Notes under the pieces: generated by a model
What the model was told of the DNA's origin: nothing
Database searches by the model: none
Seen by the model: the letters and a program-made list of their open reading frames with translations, nothing else
Part shown: in pieces, positions 1 through 9,646 of the stretch
How positions within the stretch are numbered: position 1 is the first letter of the stretch
Layout of the letters: each line of letters opens with the position of its first letter
Source: Mameliella sp. MMSF_3455
GTDB taxonomy: Bacteria; Pseudomonadota; Alphaproteobacteria; Rhodobacterales; Rhodobacteraceae
DNA length: 64,000 nucleotides
Direction of reading: 5' to 3'
Assembly (NCBI RefSeq): GCF_030733205.1
Contig: NZ_JASHJL010000001.1
Coordinates: 124,001 to 188,000, forward strand
Position numbers and translations under genes: made by a program

Positions 1-947
1 CGCAGATCCAGCCCGAAAGGCCAGGTGCCGAAGATCGCGGGGTGGCCCGGGGCAATGGCGTTGACGTAGACAAGCCCGGCCAGGCATTCCGCCACCGATT
101 GCACGATGGCCCCCGCGATGGTCGAGGGCGCGGTCGCCCCTGACATGCCCGCCGACAGCAGCAGCACCGGCATGTCGCCCCGAATGCAGGCCTCCATCGT
201 CTCGCAGCTTTCCGTGGCGAATTTCATCGGTGGCACGACAAAGCAGTTCGAATTCGACACGAAAGGCCGCGCGCGCCAGGCGGCCTCGCCCCCGGCAATC
301 ATGTGCAGCAGGTCCAGCGAAGCCGGCACGTTGGCGGGGTCGGAGAACGAGGTGCCCACCTGCTTGGTCGTCCCGGCGCAGCAGGCGTAGAGCGTGTTCA
401 GATCGAGTTCGAGGTTGTCCATGATGTCACGGGCAACCATCGGGCGCTGGAGAAAGTGGATATTGTCCAGCTGATGCGCAATCCGCGCCGCATCGTGCAG
501 ATCCTGCAGCGTGCTTTCGCGGTAGGATTTCCCGTCGATCTCGACCAGGTGCACCGCCGCACCGGCGGTACCGTAGTGGACACGTTGCCCCGACAGGTCG
601 AGGTCGAAACGGGGATCGCGGGCGGGCAGGGTGATGTCGCGCGCGGCCTTGGCCAGCATGTCTTCTACCAGGGCTGGCGGAAAGCGCAGGCGTCCGTCTT
701 CGCCCAGTCGCGCGCCCGCGCCGGTCAGGATCTCGACCCCGGAGGCAGGCGCTCCGGACAGGCCGATTTCGTCCAGCGCGATCAGTGCGCTTGCGTGGAT
801 GCGTGCGACCTCTGCCTCTGTCAGCGGGCGATAGCCTCCGCCGATAAGGCCGGCGCGGACCGGTCGCTGGTCGTCGGACAGGGCGGCGGTGCGGGCGGCA
901 ACGCGGGCGGCTCGACCGCCGCCGCGGCGGGAAAGAGGGGCTGTCAT
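1..947 (-). CDS. MttB-family (trimethylamine:corrinoid methyltransferase-like) protein, 3' end outside window
   Basis: Reading the minus strand from the ATG at 947 gives an uninterrupted frame to the left edge (315 codons, no stop), so the C-terminus is missing. It begins MTAPLSRRGGGRAARVAART and has the glycine- and alanine-rich TIM-barrel style of the MttB family, with segments such as LIGGGYRPLTEAEVARIHAS, GTSFSDPANVPASLDLLHMI and LLLSAGMSGATAPSTIAGAI. MttB homologues move a methyl group from a quaternary or tertiary amine (trimethylamine, glycine betaine and similar) to a corrinoid protein. In roseobacters most copies lack pyrrolysine and their substrates are unknown. The position equivalent to pyrrolysine lies beyond the edge, so subtype cannot be judged. 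A GGAG lies about 10 nt before the start. The plus-strand frames here are antisense shadows. Confidence 0.82.
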   Translation of the reverse strand, partial: MTAPLSRRGGGRAARVAARTAALSDDQRPVRAGLIGGGYRPLTEAEVARIHASALIALDEIGLSGAPASGVEILTGAGARLGEDGRLRFPPALVEDMLAKAARDITLPARDPRFDLDLSGQRVHYGTAGAAVHLVEIDGKSYRESTLQDLHDAARIAHQLDNIHFLQRPMVARDIMDNLELDLNTLYACCAGTTKQVGTSFSDPANVPASLDLLHMIAGGEAAWRARPFVSNSNCFVVPPMKFATESCETMEACIRGDMPVLLLSAGMSGATAPSTIAGAIVQSVAECLAGLVYVNAIAPGHPAIFGTWPFGLDL

Positions 948-1171
948 CTGTCGTGTCTCCGAGGGATTGGGGCAGGGATCAGGGGGCCTACTGCCTGCTC
1001 GGACGTCCCCGGGCGGCGCGCCCGCGCCGTGCCCCAATCTGGCGCAGGATCAAGGAGATAACCGCGACATGCATCTTCATGAAAGCCAGTCTGCAGGGGC
1101 GGGTCTGCTCTGTCTCCGCAGAAAGCGACGTCATGTCGTTTTTGACCCGGTGATCTAAATAGTTTCAATTT

Positions 1172-1197
1172 TACAGCCGGTTAAACAGCCGTAAACC
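1172..1197 (+). promoter_or_regulatory. Imperfect tandem repeat with a CtrA-like TTAA-N7-TAAA arrangement upstream of the sensor/MCP pair
   Basis: Two copies of ACAGCC(G)GT(T)AAAC lie in tandem about 50 bases before the sensor gene, in the only AT-rich stretch of this intergenic region. They form TTAA (1181-1184), seven bases, then TAAA, close to the CtrA full site TTAA-N7-TTAA known in alphaproteobacteria. A very similar string occurs at 13248-13263. The role is inferred. Confidence 0.3.
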
Positions 1198-1247
1198 GCG
1201 GGCTGCATAGTGTGCCGTCATCTTGAACCCACACCGGAGACTTATGG

Positions 1248-1817
1248 ATGAAACGTGCATTGCTACTGTCCGCAGCGCTTTTCGGGGCGGCGCCCGCTGC
1301 TTTTGCGGTCGAACCTCACGCGGCCATGCAGGCCTATGTCGACAGTGAAATCATGGCCTGGGCCCATGAAACCGCGATCGTCGAGGCGATCGAGGCCCAG
1401 AATGTCCGGACCGGCGGCTATGACGCCACGCGGATCACCCAGTTGGACGGAACCTGGCGGGCCGAGGTGGGCACGGGGTCGGCCCTGGTCGACGGTGTCC
1501 TGATGAACGCCGCCGCCGACTTCCTGCGCTCGCGGGTGGAGGCCAGTGGCGGAATGATTACCGAGGTGATCGTGATGGACGCAAAGGGGCTGAACGTGGC
1601 GGCCTCGGGCGCGACTTCGGACTATTGGCAGGGGGACGAGGCCAAGTACCTGGAAACCTATCCCAAGGGCGCCGGCGCTGTACATTTCGGCGAGGTGGAA
1701 TTCGACGAATCCAGCCAGTCCTACCAGGTGCAGATCTCGATCACGATCACGGACCCTGACACCGGCAAGCCGATCGGTGCCATGACCGTCGGGGTCGATG
1801 CCGAAGTGCTGCTGTAA
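1248..1817 (+). CDS. Secreted PDC/Cache-like sensor domain protein
   Basis: A 189-residue protein with a clear signal peptide (MKRALLLSAALFGAAPAAFA, cleavage after about residue 20), so it is probably periplasmic. The mature part looks like a single PDC/Cache sensor fold. It has an amphipathic first helix (about residues 24-50), a central strand pair with VIVMDAKGLNVAASG, and a terminal strand series ending PIGAMTVGVDAEVLL, typical of the ligand domain of chemoreceptors and sensor kinases. There is no membrane anchor or output domain. It lies 39 bases upstream of a methyl-accepting chemotaxis gene on the same strand, so it may deliver a ligand-bound signal to that receptor. No substrate can be inferred. 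A GGAGA precedes the ATG. Confidence 0.7.
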   Translation: MKRALLLSAALFGAAPAAFAVEPHAAMQAYVDSEIMAWAHETAIVEAIEAQNVRTGGYDATRITQLDGTWRAEVGTGSALVDGVLMNAAADFLRSRVEASGGMITEVIVMDAKGLNVAASGATSDYWQGDEAKYLETYPKGAGAVHFGEVEFDESSQSYQVQISITITDPDTGKPIGAMTVGVDAEVLL

Positions 1818-1856
1818 GGCCGCGGCGCCCCCCATCTTCAGGCAAGGAAAAAGAGC

Positions 1857-3614
1857 ATGACACAGGACGGCGGCAAGACGAGGTCAGGCGCGGGCCTGCA
1901 CTCGGTTTTCATCAGGTGCGCGGGCATCATGGCTGTGACCACGATCGTGGTGGCAGCCGTGCTGTCGGTACAATCCCTGCGGCTGGTCGACGACCTCGCC
2001 GTCAAGGGCGTGGTCGACCAGGCCGCGCGGACGGTCGAACTCAGCGCCAGCGCGCTGAACAAGCCGATCCGGTTCAAGGCTCTGCCGAAGGTAGAAGAAG
2101 AAGTCTCGGCCGCGATGACCGCGGCCGGGGCCAACGGGCGCGTGGCGATGGTACTGGGGGCCGAGGGCGAGCGCCTCGCCGCGGTCGGTGAGGATACATC
2201 GCTGCTGGACAGTGTTGCCGACCTTGCCGCACGGGCCCTGGCCGATGGCACCCGGATCAGTACCGAAGGCGGGCTTTGGGTGGCGGAACCCGTCCTCGCC
2301 GGACCCGAAGGGCCGGTGATCGGCGTGATTGCGATGGCCTGGAATGCGGATTCGGCCCTTGCCGACGTAAGGCCCGAGAAGATGAGCATCCTGCTGACGG
2401 CGGCGGCAGTCTTCATCGTGCTGCTGGGGGCGACGCTGTTCCTGTTGCAGCGCAGCCTTGGCCGTCCGCTGCGCCAGGTCACGGAGGCGGTCGAGCGTAT
2501 TTCCGATGGCGACTACGACAGCGAAATCGGGATGAGCGGTCGGCGCGACGAATTCGGCAGCATCGCGGCCCGCATGCAGGACATGACCCGGGCCCTGAGC
2601 GTTGCGCGTGACGCAGAGAAAGAGCGCGCCCGCAACATGGAACGCCAGGTCGAGATGGTGTCTCACCTGGGCCAGGCGCTGGACGTGCTGGCGGAGGGCG
2701 TTCTGAACCGCGAGATCGTGGCCGAATTCCCCGAGGAATACGCCGCGCTCCGGACCAACTACAACCGTGCCATTGCCAGCCTGCGCCGGGTGGTCGACGA
2801 GGTTTCGGCCAGCGCCGACAGCCTCCTGGACAATGCCAACCAGATCGCCTCGGCCTCGGATGATCTATCCCGGCGGACAGAAACACAGGCCGCCACGCTC
2901 GAGGAATCTGCGGCGGCGCTGGAAGAACTGCTCAGCAGCGTCAGCGCGGCGGCGGAAAATGCCCGCAACGCGGATGACCAGGTACGCCAGACCCGCGAGA
3001 TCGCGGAACGCAACGGCGAGGTGATGCGCTCTGCCATCGAGGCAATGAGCGTGATCGAGAAATCCTCGGAGCAGATCGGGGAGATCACCAGCGTCATCGA
3101 CGACATTGCCTTCCAGACCAACCTGCTGGCCCTGAACGCCGGGGTCGAGGCGGCGCGCGCGGGCGAAAGCGGCAAGGGCTTTGCCGTGGTGGCGACGGAG
3201 GTCCGCGGACTGGCCCAGCGCAGCGCGGCTGCGGCCCAGCAGATCAAGGAGTTGATCACCGGTGCGGGCGAACAGGTGGCCAGCGGCGTCAGGCTGGTCG
3301 AAGAGGCCGGCGGCGCGCTGGACGACGTATTGAGCCGCGTGGCCGAGGTGTCGAACATGATGACGGGCATCGCCAGCAGCGCCGGGGAACAGGCCCAGGG
3401 CCTGCAGGAGATCAACGTCGGGATTTCCAACCTCGACCGGGTCACCCAGCAGAATGCCGCGATGGTCGAGGAATCCACCGCCTCGGCGCATATGATGCGC
3501 AGCGATGCAGGCGCGCTCAGCGAAACCGTGGGCCGTTTCGTCACCGGCTCTGATACCCGGACCCCAGGTGTTGCCGGACCGGAGGCCGCGGCGGGACGAA
3601 TTCGGGCCGCCTGA
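1857..3614 (+). CDS. Methyl-accepting chemotaxis protein
   Basis: A 585-residue transmembrane chemoreceptor. Membrane segment 1 is at about residues 20-42 and segment 2 at 176-199 (MSILLTAAAVFIVLLGATLF), with a periplasmic region of about 135 residues between them. A HAMP linker follows (about 200-255), then the long coiled-coil signalling domain. The conserved hairpin tip (DDIAFQTNLLALNAGVEAAR, starting near residue 415, then GKGFAVVATEVRGLAQRS) binds CheA/CheW in this family. Glu/Gln-rich stretches on either side are the likely methylation helices. There is no obvious C-terminal CheR pentapeptide. The neighbouring secreted PDC-like protein is probably co-transcribed and may be its ligand partner, which is inference from the 39-base spacing. 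Confidence 0.95.
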   Translation: MTQDGGKTRSGAGLHSVFIRCAGIMAVTTIVVAAVLSVQSLRLVDDLAVKGVVDQAARTVELSASALNKPIRFKALPKVEEEVSAAMTAAGANGRVAMVLGAEGERLAAVGEDTSLLDSVADLAARALADGTRISTEGGLWVAEPVLAGPEGPVIGVIAMAWNADSALADVRPEKMSILLTAAAVFIVLLGATLFLLQRSLGRPLRQVTEAVERISDGDYDSEIGMSGRRDEFGSIAARMQDMTRALSVARDAEKERARNMERQVEMVSHLGQALDVLAEGVLNREIVAEFPEEYAALRTNYNRAIASLRRVVDEVSASADSLLDNANQIASASDDLSRRTETQAATLEESAAALEELLSSVSAAAENARNADDQVRQTREIAERNGEVMRSAIEAMSVIEKSSEQIGEITSVIDDIAFQTNLLALNAGVEAARAGESGKGFAVVATEVRGLAQRSAAAAQQIKELITGAGEQVASGVRLVEEAGGALDDVLSRVAEVSNMMTGIASSAGEQAQGLQEINVGISNLDRVTQQNAAMVEESTASAHMMRSDAGALSETVGRFVTGSDTRTPGVAGPEAAAGRIRAA

Positions 3615-3840
3615 CACGGCACAGGCGCGGGGCGGGCTGTCATTTGACGACGCCAAATGCGGCAATCGCCATCCGCCCCGCCGCAAACTGCACAAGAAAC
3701 GTGCAAAAGCCGCGCTCTGTCACCTGCTTGCGGCAATGATCGGCGGATTGGGCCCTGTCAGCATCTGCGGGTTTACATCGTCTCTCCGGAGGGCTTCTCT
3801 GGTTTGAGGACAATCAGACCCTGGGACAGACGGAAACATC
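3615..3840 (+). promoter_or_regulatory. Intergenic region with a CATTTG-N7-CAAATG palindrome
   Basis: This 226-base gap separates the chemoreceptor from the transglutaminase operon and should hold the operon promoter. At 3641-3659 there is a perfect inverted repeat, CATTTG and CAAATG, with a seven-base spacer; no T-run follows, so it looks more like an operator than a terminator. No coding frame here has support. Confidence 0.3.
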
Positions 3841-6800
3841 ATGGCGATTACAGCGAGCATCCGGCATCTTACCCATTACAAGTACGACCGCCCGGTGAAC
3901 CTGTCACCGCAGATCATCCGGCTCCGACCGGCGCCGCACAGCCGGACCCGGGTGATCAGCCATTCGCTGAAGGTCTCGCCCGAAGGGCACTTCGTCAACC
4001 ACCAGCAGGACATCTACGGAAACTGGCTGGCCCGGTTCGTCTTTCCCGAACCGGTGACCGAATTCCGGATCGAGGTCGACCTCGTGGCCGACATGACGGT
4101 CTACAACCCCTTCGATTTCTTCGTCGACGATGTCGCCCGGGAATGGCCCTTTGAATACCCCGCGGAAATCGCCCCCGATCTCGCCGTCTATCGCAAGACC
4201 GAACCGCTGACGCCCTTGCTGAAGAAATGGGTCGAAAGCGTCCCGCGCAAGAAACAGGTCACGATCGACATGCTGGTGGAACTGAACCGCCAGCTGGAAC
4301 AGGAGACCGAGTACCTGATCCGGATGGAACCCGGTGTGCAAACACCGGAGGAAACGCTGGAAAAGAAATCCGGCTCCTGCCGCGACACCAGCTGGCTGCT
4401 CATCAACATCCTGCGCCACCTGGGTTTTGCCACGCGCTTCGTCTCCGGCTACCTGATCCAGTTGAAACCGGACCTAGAGGCGCTGGACGGTCCCTCGGGC
4501 ACCGACCACGATTTCACCGACCTGCACGCCTGGTGCGAAGTCTATCTTCCTGGCGCCGGCTGGGTCGGGCTGGATCCGACCAGTGGCCTTCTCACCGGGG
4601 AAAGCCACATCCCCCTGGCGGCCACGCCGCACTACAGCAACGCCGCCCCCATCGTGGGTGGCTTCAGCGGCCACAAGGACACCAAGACCGATTTCGATTT
4701 CGAGATGGAGGTGCACCGCGTCGCCGAACATCCGCGCATCACCAAACCCTTTTCCGAGGAAAGCTGGGACGCGCTGGACGCGCTTGGGAAAAAGGTGGAT
4801 GCCGAGATCGAAGCGCAGGACATGCGCCTGACGATGGGCGGTGAGCCGACATTCGTCTCGATCGACGATTTTGAAAGCGCCGAGTGGAACACCGCCGCCG
4901 TCGGCCCGCAGAAACGCGCCCTGGCCGATGACCTGATCCGGCGCCTGCGCGATCGGTTCGCGCCGGGCGGCTTCCTGCATTTCGGGCAGGGCAAGTGGTA
5001 TCCGGGTGAAACCCTGCCGCGCTGGACCTTCTCGCTGTATTGGCGGCGGGACGGAAAACCCGTCTGGAAGAACCTCGACCTGGTGGCCAAGGAAACCTCC
5101 AAGGACGCGACCGCGGCCGACGCCGAGGCCTTCATGGCCGGTTTCGCCAAGGCGCTGGAGATCGGTACCGAATATGTCCAGCCCGCATTCGAGGACCCGG
5201 CGGTCTGGATCCTGAAAGAGGCGGAACTGCCGGAAAACGTCACCCCCGAGGATTCGCGCCTCAAGGATCCCGAGGCGCGTGCGCGCATCGCCCGTGTTTT
5301 TGAACGCGGGCTGGACAAGCCGGCCGGCTTCATCCTGCCGATCCAGCGCTGGCAATCCCGCGCATTCGGCCGTGGCTGGCGCTCGGAACGCTGGCAGACG
5401 CGACGCGGCCACCTGTTCCTGATCCCCGGCGACAGCCCGGTGGGCTTTCGCCTGCCGCTGGGGGCGCTGCCGCATGTCAGCGCCTCGGCTTATCCCTATG
5501 TCTATCCGGCGGACCCGACCGTGCCGGTCGAGGACCTTCCCGACTTCCACGAGATGGACGACAAGCGCCAGGCGCTGTTCGAGGAACTGCGCAAGATCGC
5601 CGCCGAAGAGCGGGACACGCTGCCCCGGACGACTCCGGGCCGCGAACAGCCCGTGTCACGCTTGCGGGCCGATGAACCGGCGGCGGTGCAGCGTGAACAG
5701 GCGGTCACGCCAGAGGGCGGTGTCGTCCGGACCGCCATCGCGGTCGAGCCGCGTGACGGGAAGCTGTGCATCTTCATGCCGCCGGTCGAAATGCTGGAGG
5801 ACTACCTCGAGCTGATCTCCACAGCCGAACAGACCGCCGAGGCCCTGGGCCTGCCCCTGCATATCGAGGGGTATACGCCGCCGCATGACTCGCGCCTCAA
5901 CGTCATCAAGGTGGCACCGGACCCCGGCGTGATCGAGGTCAACGTGCATCCTGCCGGCAGCTGGGAGGAATGCGTGGACATCACCAGCGCGGTCTACGAG
6001 GAGGCGCGCAACAGCCGTCTCGGCGCCGACAAGTTCATGATCGACGGCAAGCACACCGGGACCGGCGGCGGCAACCACGTTGTCGTCGGCGGCGCCACGA
6101 CGATGGATTCGCCTTTCCTGCGCCGCCCGGACCTCTTGCGCTCGCTGATCCTCTACATGCAGCGGCACCCCTCGCTCAGCTACCTTTTCTCGGGCACCTT
6201 CATCGGTCCGACCAGCCAGGCGCCCCGCATCGACGAGGCACGGCACGACACGCTGTATGAACTGGAAATCGCGCTGAGCCAGATCCCGGATCCGTCCGAA
6301 GGGGAGCAGTCGCAACCCTGGCTGGTGGACCGCCTGTTGCGCAATATCCTGATCGACGTGACCGGCAACACGCACCGGGCAGAGATCTGCATCGATAAAC
6401 TCTATTCCCCGGACGGACCGACGGGGCGGCTTGGCCTGGTGGAATTCCGCGGCTTCGAGATGCCGCCGGATGCGCGGATGAGCCTTGCGCAACAGGTGCT
6501 CTTGCGCGCGCTTCTGGTGCGGCTGTGGAAATCTCCGGTCAAGGGCAAGCCGGTGCGCTGGGGCACGACGCTGCATGACCGGTTCATGCTGCCGGAGTTC
6601 GTCTGGCAGGACTTCATGGACGTGCTGCGCGACCTCAAGGAACACGGGTTCGACCTGCGCCCGGAATGGTACGAGGCACAGCGCGAATTCCGCTTCCCCT
6701 TTGCGGGCGAAATCGAGGCCGAGGACGTCCACCTGGAAGTGCGGCAGGCGTTGGAGCCCTGGCACGTCCTGGGTGAACGCGGCGCCATCGGTGGCACCGT

Positions 6801-7242
6801 ACGCTATACCGACAGTTCCGTGGAACGGATGCAGGTGCAACTGACCGCGCTGGATCCCAGCCGCTATATCGTCTGCTGCAACCAGCGGCAGGTGCCTTTG
6901 CACGGCACCGGCACCAGCGGGCGCAAGGTGGGCGGCGTGCGCTTCAAGGCTTGGCAACCGGCCGAGGCGCTGCACCCGGTGCTGCCGGTCAACGCGCCTC
7001 TGGTCTTCGACATCTTCGACACCTGGTCGGGCCGGGCCATCGGGGGCTGCACCTATCATGTGGCACATCCCGGCGGGCGCAGCTATGATACTTTCCCGGT
7101 CAATACGAACGAGGCCGATGCCCGCCGCCTGGCACGTTTCCAGAAGTGGGGGCATACGCCCGGAACCTATTGGCCGGCGACTGAAAACCCGCACCCGGAG
7201 TTCCCGATGACCCTGGACCTGCGGCGCGCGCCCTGGATCTGA
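3841..7242 (+). CDS. Transglutaminase-like protein with C-terminal DUF2126
   Basis: An 1133-residue cytoplasmic protein with no signal peptide. The N-terminal part has the bacterial transglutaminase N domain (residues 1-90) and a transglutaminase/papain-like core with the triad Cys180 ([12 protein letters not shown]), His229 ([12 protein letters not shown]) and Asp245 (GLDPTSG). The remaining roughly 850 residues are the DUF2126 module, with motifs such as [20 protein letters not shown] and [23 protein letters not shown]2126 has been linked to glutamine-synthetase/ATP-grasp type amidoligase folds. It is first in a three-gene operon with one- and three-base gaps. Published comparative genomics of amidoligases predicts that such operons make and process or cross-link a peptide; the real substrate is unknown. 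Length and architecture match the family. Confidence 0.93.
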   Translation: MAITASIRHLTHYKYDRPVNLSPQIIRLRPAPHSRTRVISHSLKVSPEGHFVNHQQDIYGNWLARFVFPEPVTEFRIEVDLVADMTVYNPFDFFVDDVAREWPFEYPAEIAPDLAVYRKTEPLTPLLKKWVESVPRKKQVTIDMLVELNRQLEQETEYLIRMEPGVQTPEETLEKKSGSCRDTSWLLINILRHLGFATRFVSGYLIQLKPDLEALDGPSGTDHDFTDLHAWCEVYLPGAGWVGLDPTSGLLTGESHIPLAATPHYSNAAPIVGGFSGHKDTKTDFDFEMEVHRVAEHPRITKPFSEESWDALDALGKKVDAEIEAQDMRLTMGGEPTFVSIDDFESAEWNTAAVGPQKRALADDLIRRLRDRFAPGGFLHFGQGKWYPGETLPRWTFSLYWRRDGKPVWKNLDLVAKETSKDATAADAEAFMAGFAKALEIGTEYVQPAFEDPAVWILKEAELPENVTPEDSRLKDPEARARIARVFERGLDKPAGFILPIQRWQSRAFGRGWRSERWQTRRGHLFLIPGDSPVGFRLPLGALPHVSASAYPYVYPADPTVPVEDLPDFHEMDDKRQALFEELRKIAAEERDTLPRTTPGREQPVSRLRADEPAAVQREQAVTPEGGVVRTAIAVEPRDGKLCIFMPPVEMLEDYLELISTAEQTAEALGLPLHIEGYTPPHDSRLNVIKVAPDPGVIEVNVHPAGSWEECVDITSAVYEEARNSRLGADKFMIDGKHTGTGGGNHVVVGGATTMDSPFLRRPDLLRSLILYMQRHPSLSYLFSGTFIGPTSQAPRIDEARHDTLYELEIALSQIPDPSEGEQSQPWLVDRLLRNILIDVTGNTHRAEICIDKLYSPDGPTGRLGLVEFRGFEMPPDARMSLAQQVLLRALLVRLWKSPVKGKPVRWGTTLHDRFMLPEFVWQDFMDVLRDLKEHGFDLRPEWYEAQREFRFPFAGEIEAEDVHLEVRQALEPWHVLGERGAIGGTVRYTDSSVERMQVQLTALDPSRYIVCCNQRQVPLHGTGTSGRKVGGVRFKAWQPAEALHPVLPVNAPLVFDIFDTWSGRAIGGCTYHVAHPGGRSYDTFPVNTNEADARRLARFQKWGHTPGTYWPATENPHPEFPMTLDLRRAPWI

Positions 7243-7243
7243 C

Positions 7244-9643
7244 ATGGGCGAAACCGGCGCCGTTACGCCGGCGCGAAAGGCGCCGCTGGACAGTTATCTG
7301 CCACCCAAGGGGGTGGCAGATGAGCTTTTGCGCCCTGACGGTACGTTGCGCCCGGTCTGGCAGCCGATGATCGACCACCTGGCCGGGCGCAGACCCGACC
7401 AGGTGAACCAGGACTTTGCCCGCGGTGACCTCTACCTGCAGGATGCGGGCGTCTACTACCGCCAGTACACTGGCGACGAATCCACCGAGCGCGATTGGCC
7501 GCTGAGCCATATCCCCGTTATCATCGGCGAGGCAGAGTGGACCAAGCTCGCCGAGGGCATTGCCCAGCGGGCCGAGCTTCTGGAGCGCACGATGGCCGAT
7601 CTCTACGGCCCGGCAACCCTGGTCAAGCGCGGGATCCTGCCGCCGCAGCTGGTGGCGCGCAACCCGGAATGGCTGCGCCCGATGGTGGGTGTCAAACCGC
7701 GCTCGGAACATTATCTGCATTTCCTCGCGTTCGAGATCGGGCGCTCTCCGGATGGCAGCTGGCTGGTGCTGGGGGACCGGACCCAGGCCCCTTCTGGCGC
7801 CGGCTTTGCGCTGGAGAACCGCATGGCGACGCTGCGGGTTTTCAACGATCTCTACCAGGAGACGAACGTTCACCGGCTGGCCGCTTTCTTTCGAACCTTC
7901 CGCGACCGGTTGACCCAGCTGCGCGGTCCCGAACAGGGGCAGGTGGCGATCCTGACGCCGGGCCAGAACACTGACACCTATTTCGAACATGCCTACATCG
8001 CGCGCTACCTGGGCTTCCTGCTGCTGGAGTCCGAGGACCTGGTGAGCGTCGACGGCAAGCTGATGGTGCGCACGATCAGCGGGCTGGAACCGGTCAGCGT
8101 GCTGTGGCGGCGGCTGGACTCGCGCTTTGCCGACCCGCTGGAACTGGACGAAAGCTCGGCGCTCGGGACGCCGGGCATGGTCGGTACGCTGCGCTCGGGC
8201 GCGGTGACGATGCTCAATTGCCTGGGGTCCGGCGTGCTGGAGGCGCGGGCGCTCATGGCCTTCATGCCGCGCATCTCCGAGGCGCTGATGGGTGAGCGGC
8301 TGAAGCTGCCCAACATCGCGACATGGTGGTGCGGGCAGGCCAGCGAACGGGCCTATGTGCGCGAAAACCTGGAACGCATGATGATCGGGCCGGCGCTCTC
8401 GACACAGCTGCCGTTCGAGATCGACAGTTCCACCGCGCTTGGCGGACGGTTCCGCGACAATGCGCGCGGCCCGGTGCGTGACTGGCTGGACAAGAACGGC
8501 GGTTCCCTGGTCGGGCAACAGGCGGTGACACTGTCGACCACGCCGGCGATGATCGATGGCAAGCTGTTGCCGCGGCCGATGGTTGTCCGCGTGTTCGCGG
8601 TCCGCACAAAGGACGGCTGGACGGTGATGCCCGGCGGCTATGCCCGCATCGGCCGGACAGAGGACCCAACCGCTCTGGCGATGCAAAGCGGCGGTTCGGT
8701 GGCTGATGTCTGGGTGGTCAGCGACGCGCCGGTGTCCACCGAAACGCTGTCTGGTCAGCAGCCCGGGCCGTTCATCCGTCGGATGCCCGGGCGGTTGCCC
8801 GCGCGGGCGGCGGACAACCTGTTCTGGTTGGGCCGCTACGTCGAAAGGGCTGATTTCACCGCGCGGACCCTGCGGGCCTACCACCTGCGGCTCGAGGACA
8901 ACGGCGGCACGCCGATGCCCGTTTTCGACCAGCTTGGTCGCTATCTCGAGGGGCGGGGGCTGTACCTGGCGGAACCCTTGCCGGATCTTTTCCTGAACCT
9001 GCTGCAACGGGCCCGCGGTTGTGCCAGCAAGGTGCGCGACCGGTTTTCCGATGACGGCTGGTACGCGCTGGATGAACTGGAAGGAGCGGCGCGCGATCTG
9101 GCGGGGGCGGTGGACCACGGCGATGCGACGGGCCGCGCCCTGAGCCAGCTTCTGCGCAAGCTGGCGGGATTTGCGGGGCTCGTGAACGACAACATGTTCC
9201 GCTTTTCCGGCTGGCGCTTCATGTCGATGGGGCGCGCGCTGGAACGCGGGGTGCAGATCTCGGACCTGCTGGCGGTCTTTTCCGCCAGCGGCGCGGCGCA
9301 GGGCAGCCTGGATGCGGCGTTGGAAATCGGCGACAGCGTCATGACCCACCGCCGGCGCTACTCGGTCGAGACAAACCGGAACACGGTGGTCGACCTGCTG
9401 GCGCTGGACCCGGAAAATCCGCGATCAGTGATCTACCAGGCCGGGGTTCTGCTGGATCAACAGGCCAAACTGCCCCGGCAGGGCAAGTCCAGTCAGCTGA
9501 CGGAGGTCGGGCGTCGGATCCTGAGGGTGCATACCGATCTCTCGGTCGCCACGCCCGAGGTGCTGGACAGCGCCGCGCTGGCAAAGCTGGCCGACGATCT
9601 GCAGGCGGTGTCGGATGCGATCCACACCCAGTACATGGGGTAG
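7244..9643 (+). CDS. Circularly permuted ATP-grasp protein fused to alpha-E domain
   Basis: A 799-residue protein. The N-terminal half (about 1-470) is the circularly permuted type 2 ATP-grasp domain (former DUF404/DUF407), with blocks such as GVYYRQYTGDE, LTPGQNTDTYFEHAYIARYL and PNIATWWCGQASERAYVREN. The C-terminal half, from about 500, is the helical alpha-E domain (former DUF403), recognised by LPARAADNLFWLGRYVERAD. ATP-grasp enzymes of this class are predicted to ligate amino acids or peptides; the alpha-E domain always accompanies them and its role is unknown. It starts one base after the DUF2126 protein and ends three bases before the small transglutaminase, so the three products are probably made together and act on one substrate. 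Confidence 0.93.
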   Translation: MGETGAVTPARKAPLDSYLPPKGVADELLRPDGTLRPVWQPMIDHLAGRRPDQVNQDFARGDLYLQDAGVYYRQYTGDESTERDWPLSHIPVIIGEAEWTKLAEGIAQRAELLERTMADLYGPATLVKRGILPPQLVARNPEWLRPMVGVKPRSEHYLHFLAFEIGRSPDGSWLVLGDRTQAPSGAGFALENRMATLRVFNDLYQETNVHRLAAFFRTFRDRLTQLRGPEQGQVAILTPGQNTDTYFEHAYIARYLGFLLLESEDLVSVDGKLMVRTISGLEPVSVLWRRLDSRFADPLELDESSALGTPGMVGTLRSGAVTMLNCLGSGVLEARALMAFMPRISEALMGERLKLPNIATWWCGQASERAYVRENLERMMIGPALSTQLPFEIDSSTALGGRFRDNARGPVRDWLDKNGGSLVGQQAVTLSTTPAMIDGKLLPRPMVVRVFAVRTKDGWTVMPGGYARIGRTEDPTALAMQSGGSVADVWVVSDAPVSTETLSGQQPGPFIRRMPGRLPARAADNLFWLGRYVERADFTARTLRAYHLRLEDNGGTPMPVFDQLGRYLEGRGLYLAEPLPDLFLNLLQRARGCASKVRDRFSDDGWYALDELEGAARDLAGAVDHGDATGRALSQLLRKLAGFAGLVNDNMFRFSGWRFMSMGRALERGVQISDLLAVFSASGAAQGSLDAALEIGDSVMTHRRRYSVETNRNTVVDLLALDPENPRSVIYQAGVLLDQQAKLPRQGKSSQLTEVGRRILRVHTDLSVATPEVLDSAALAKLADDLQAVSDAIHTQYMG

Positions 9644-9646
9644 GGG

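Noticed and set aside
303-1061. Long plus-strand open frame over the left-edge gene
   Set aside because: It is the antisense shadow of the MttB-like frame, with low-complexity composition and no homology.
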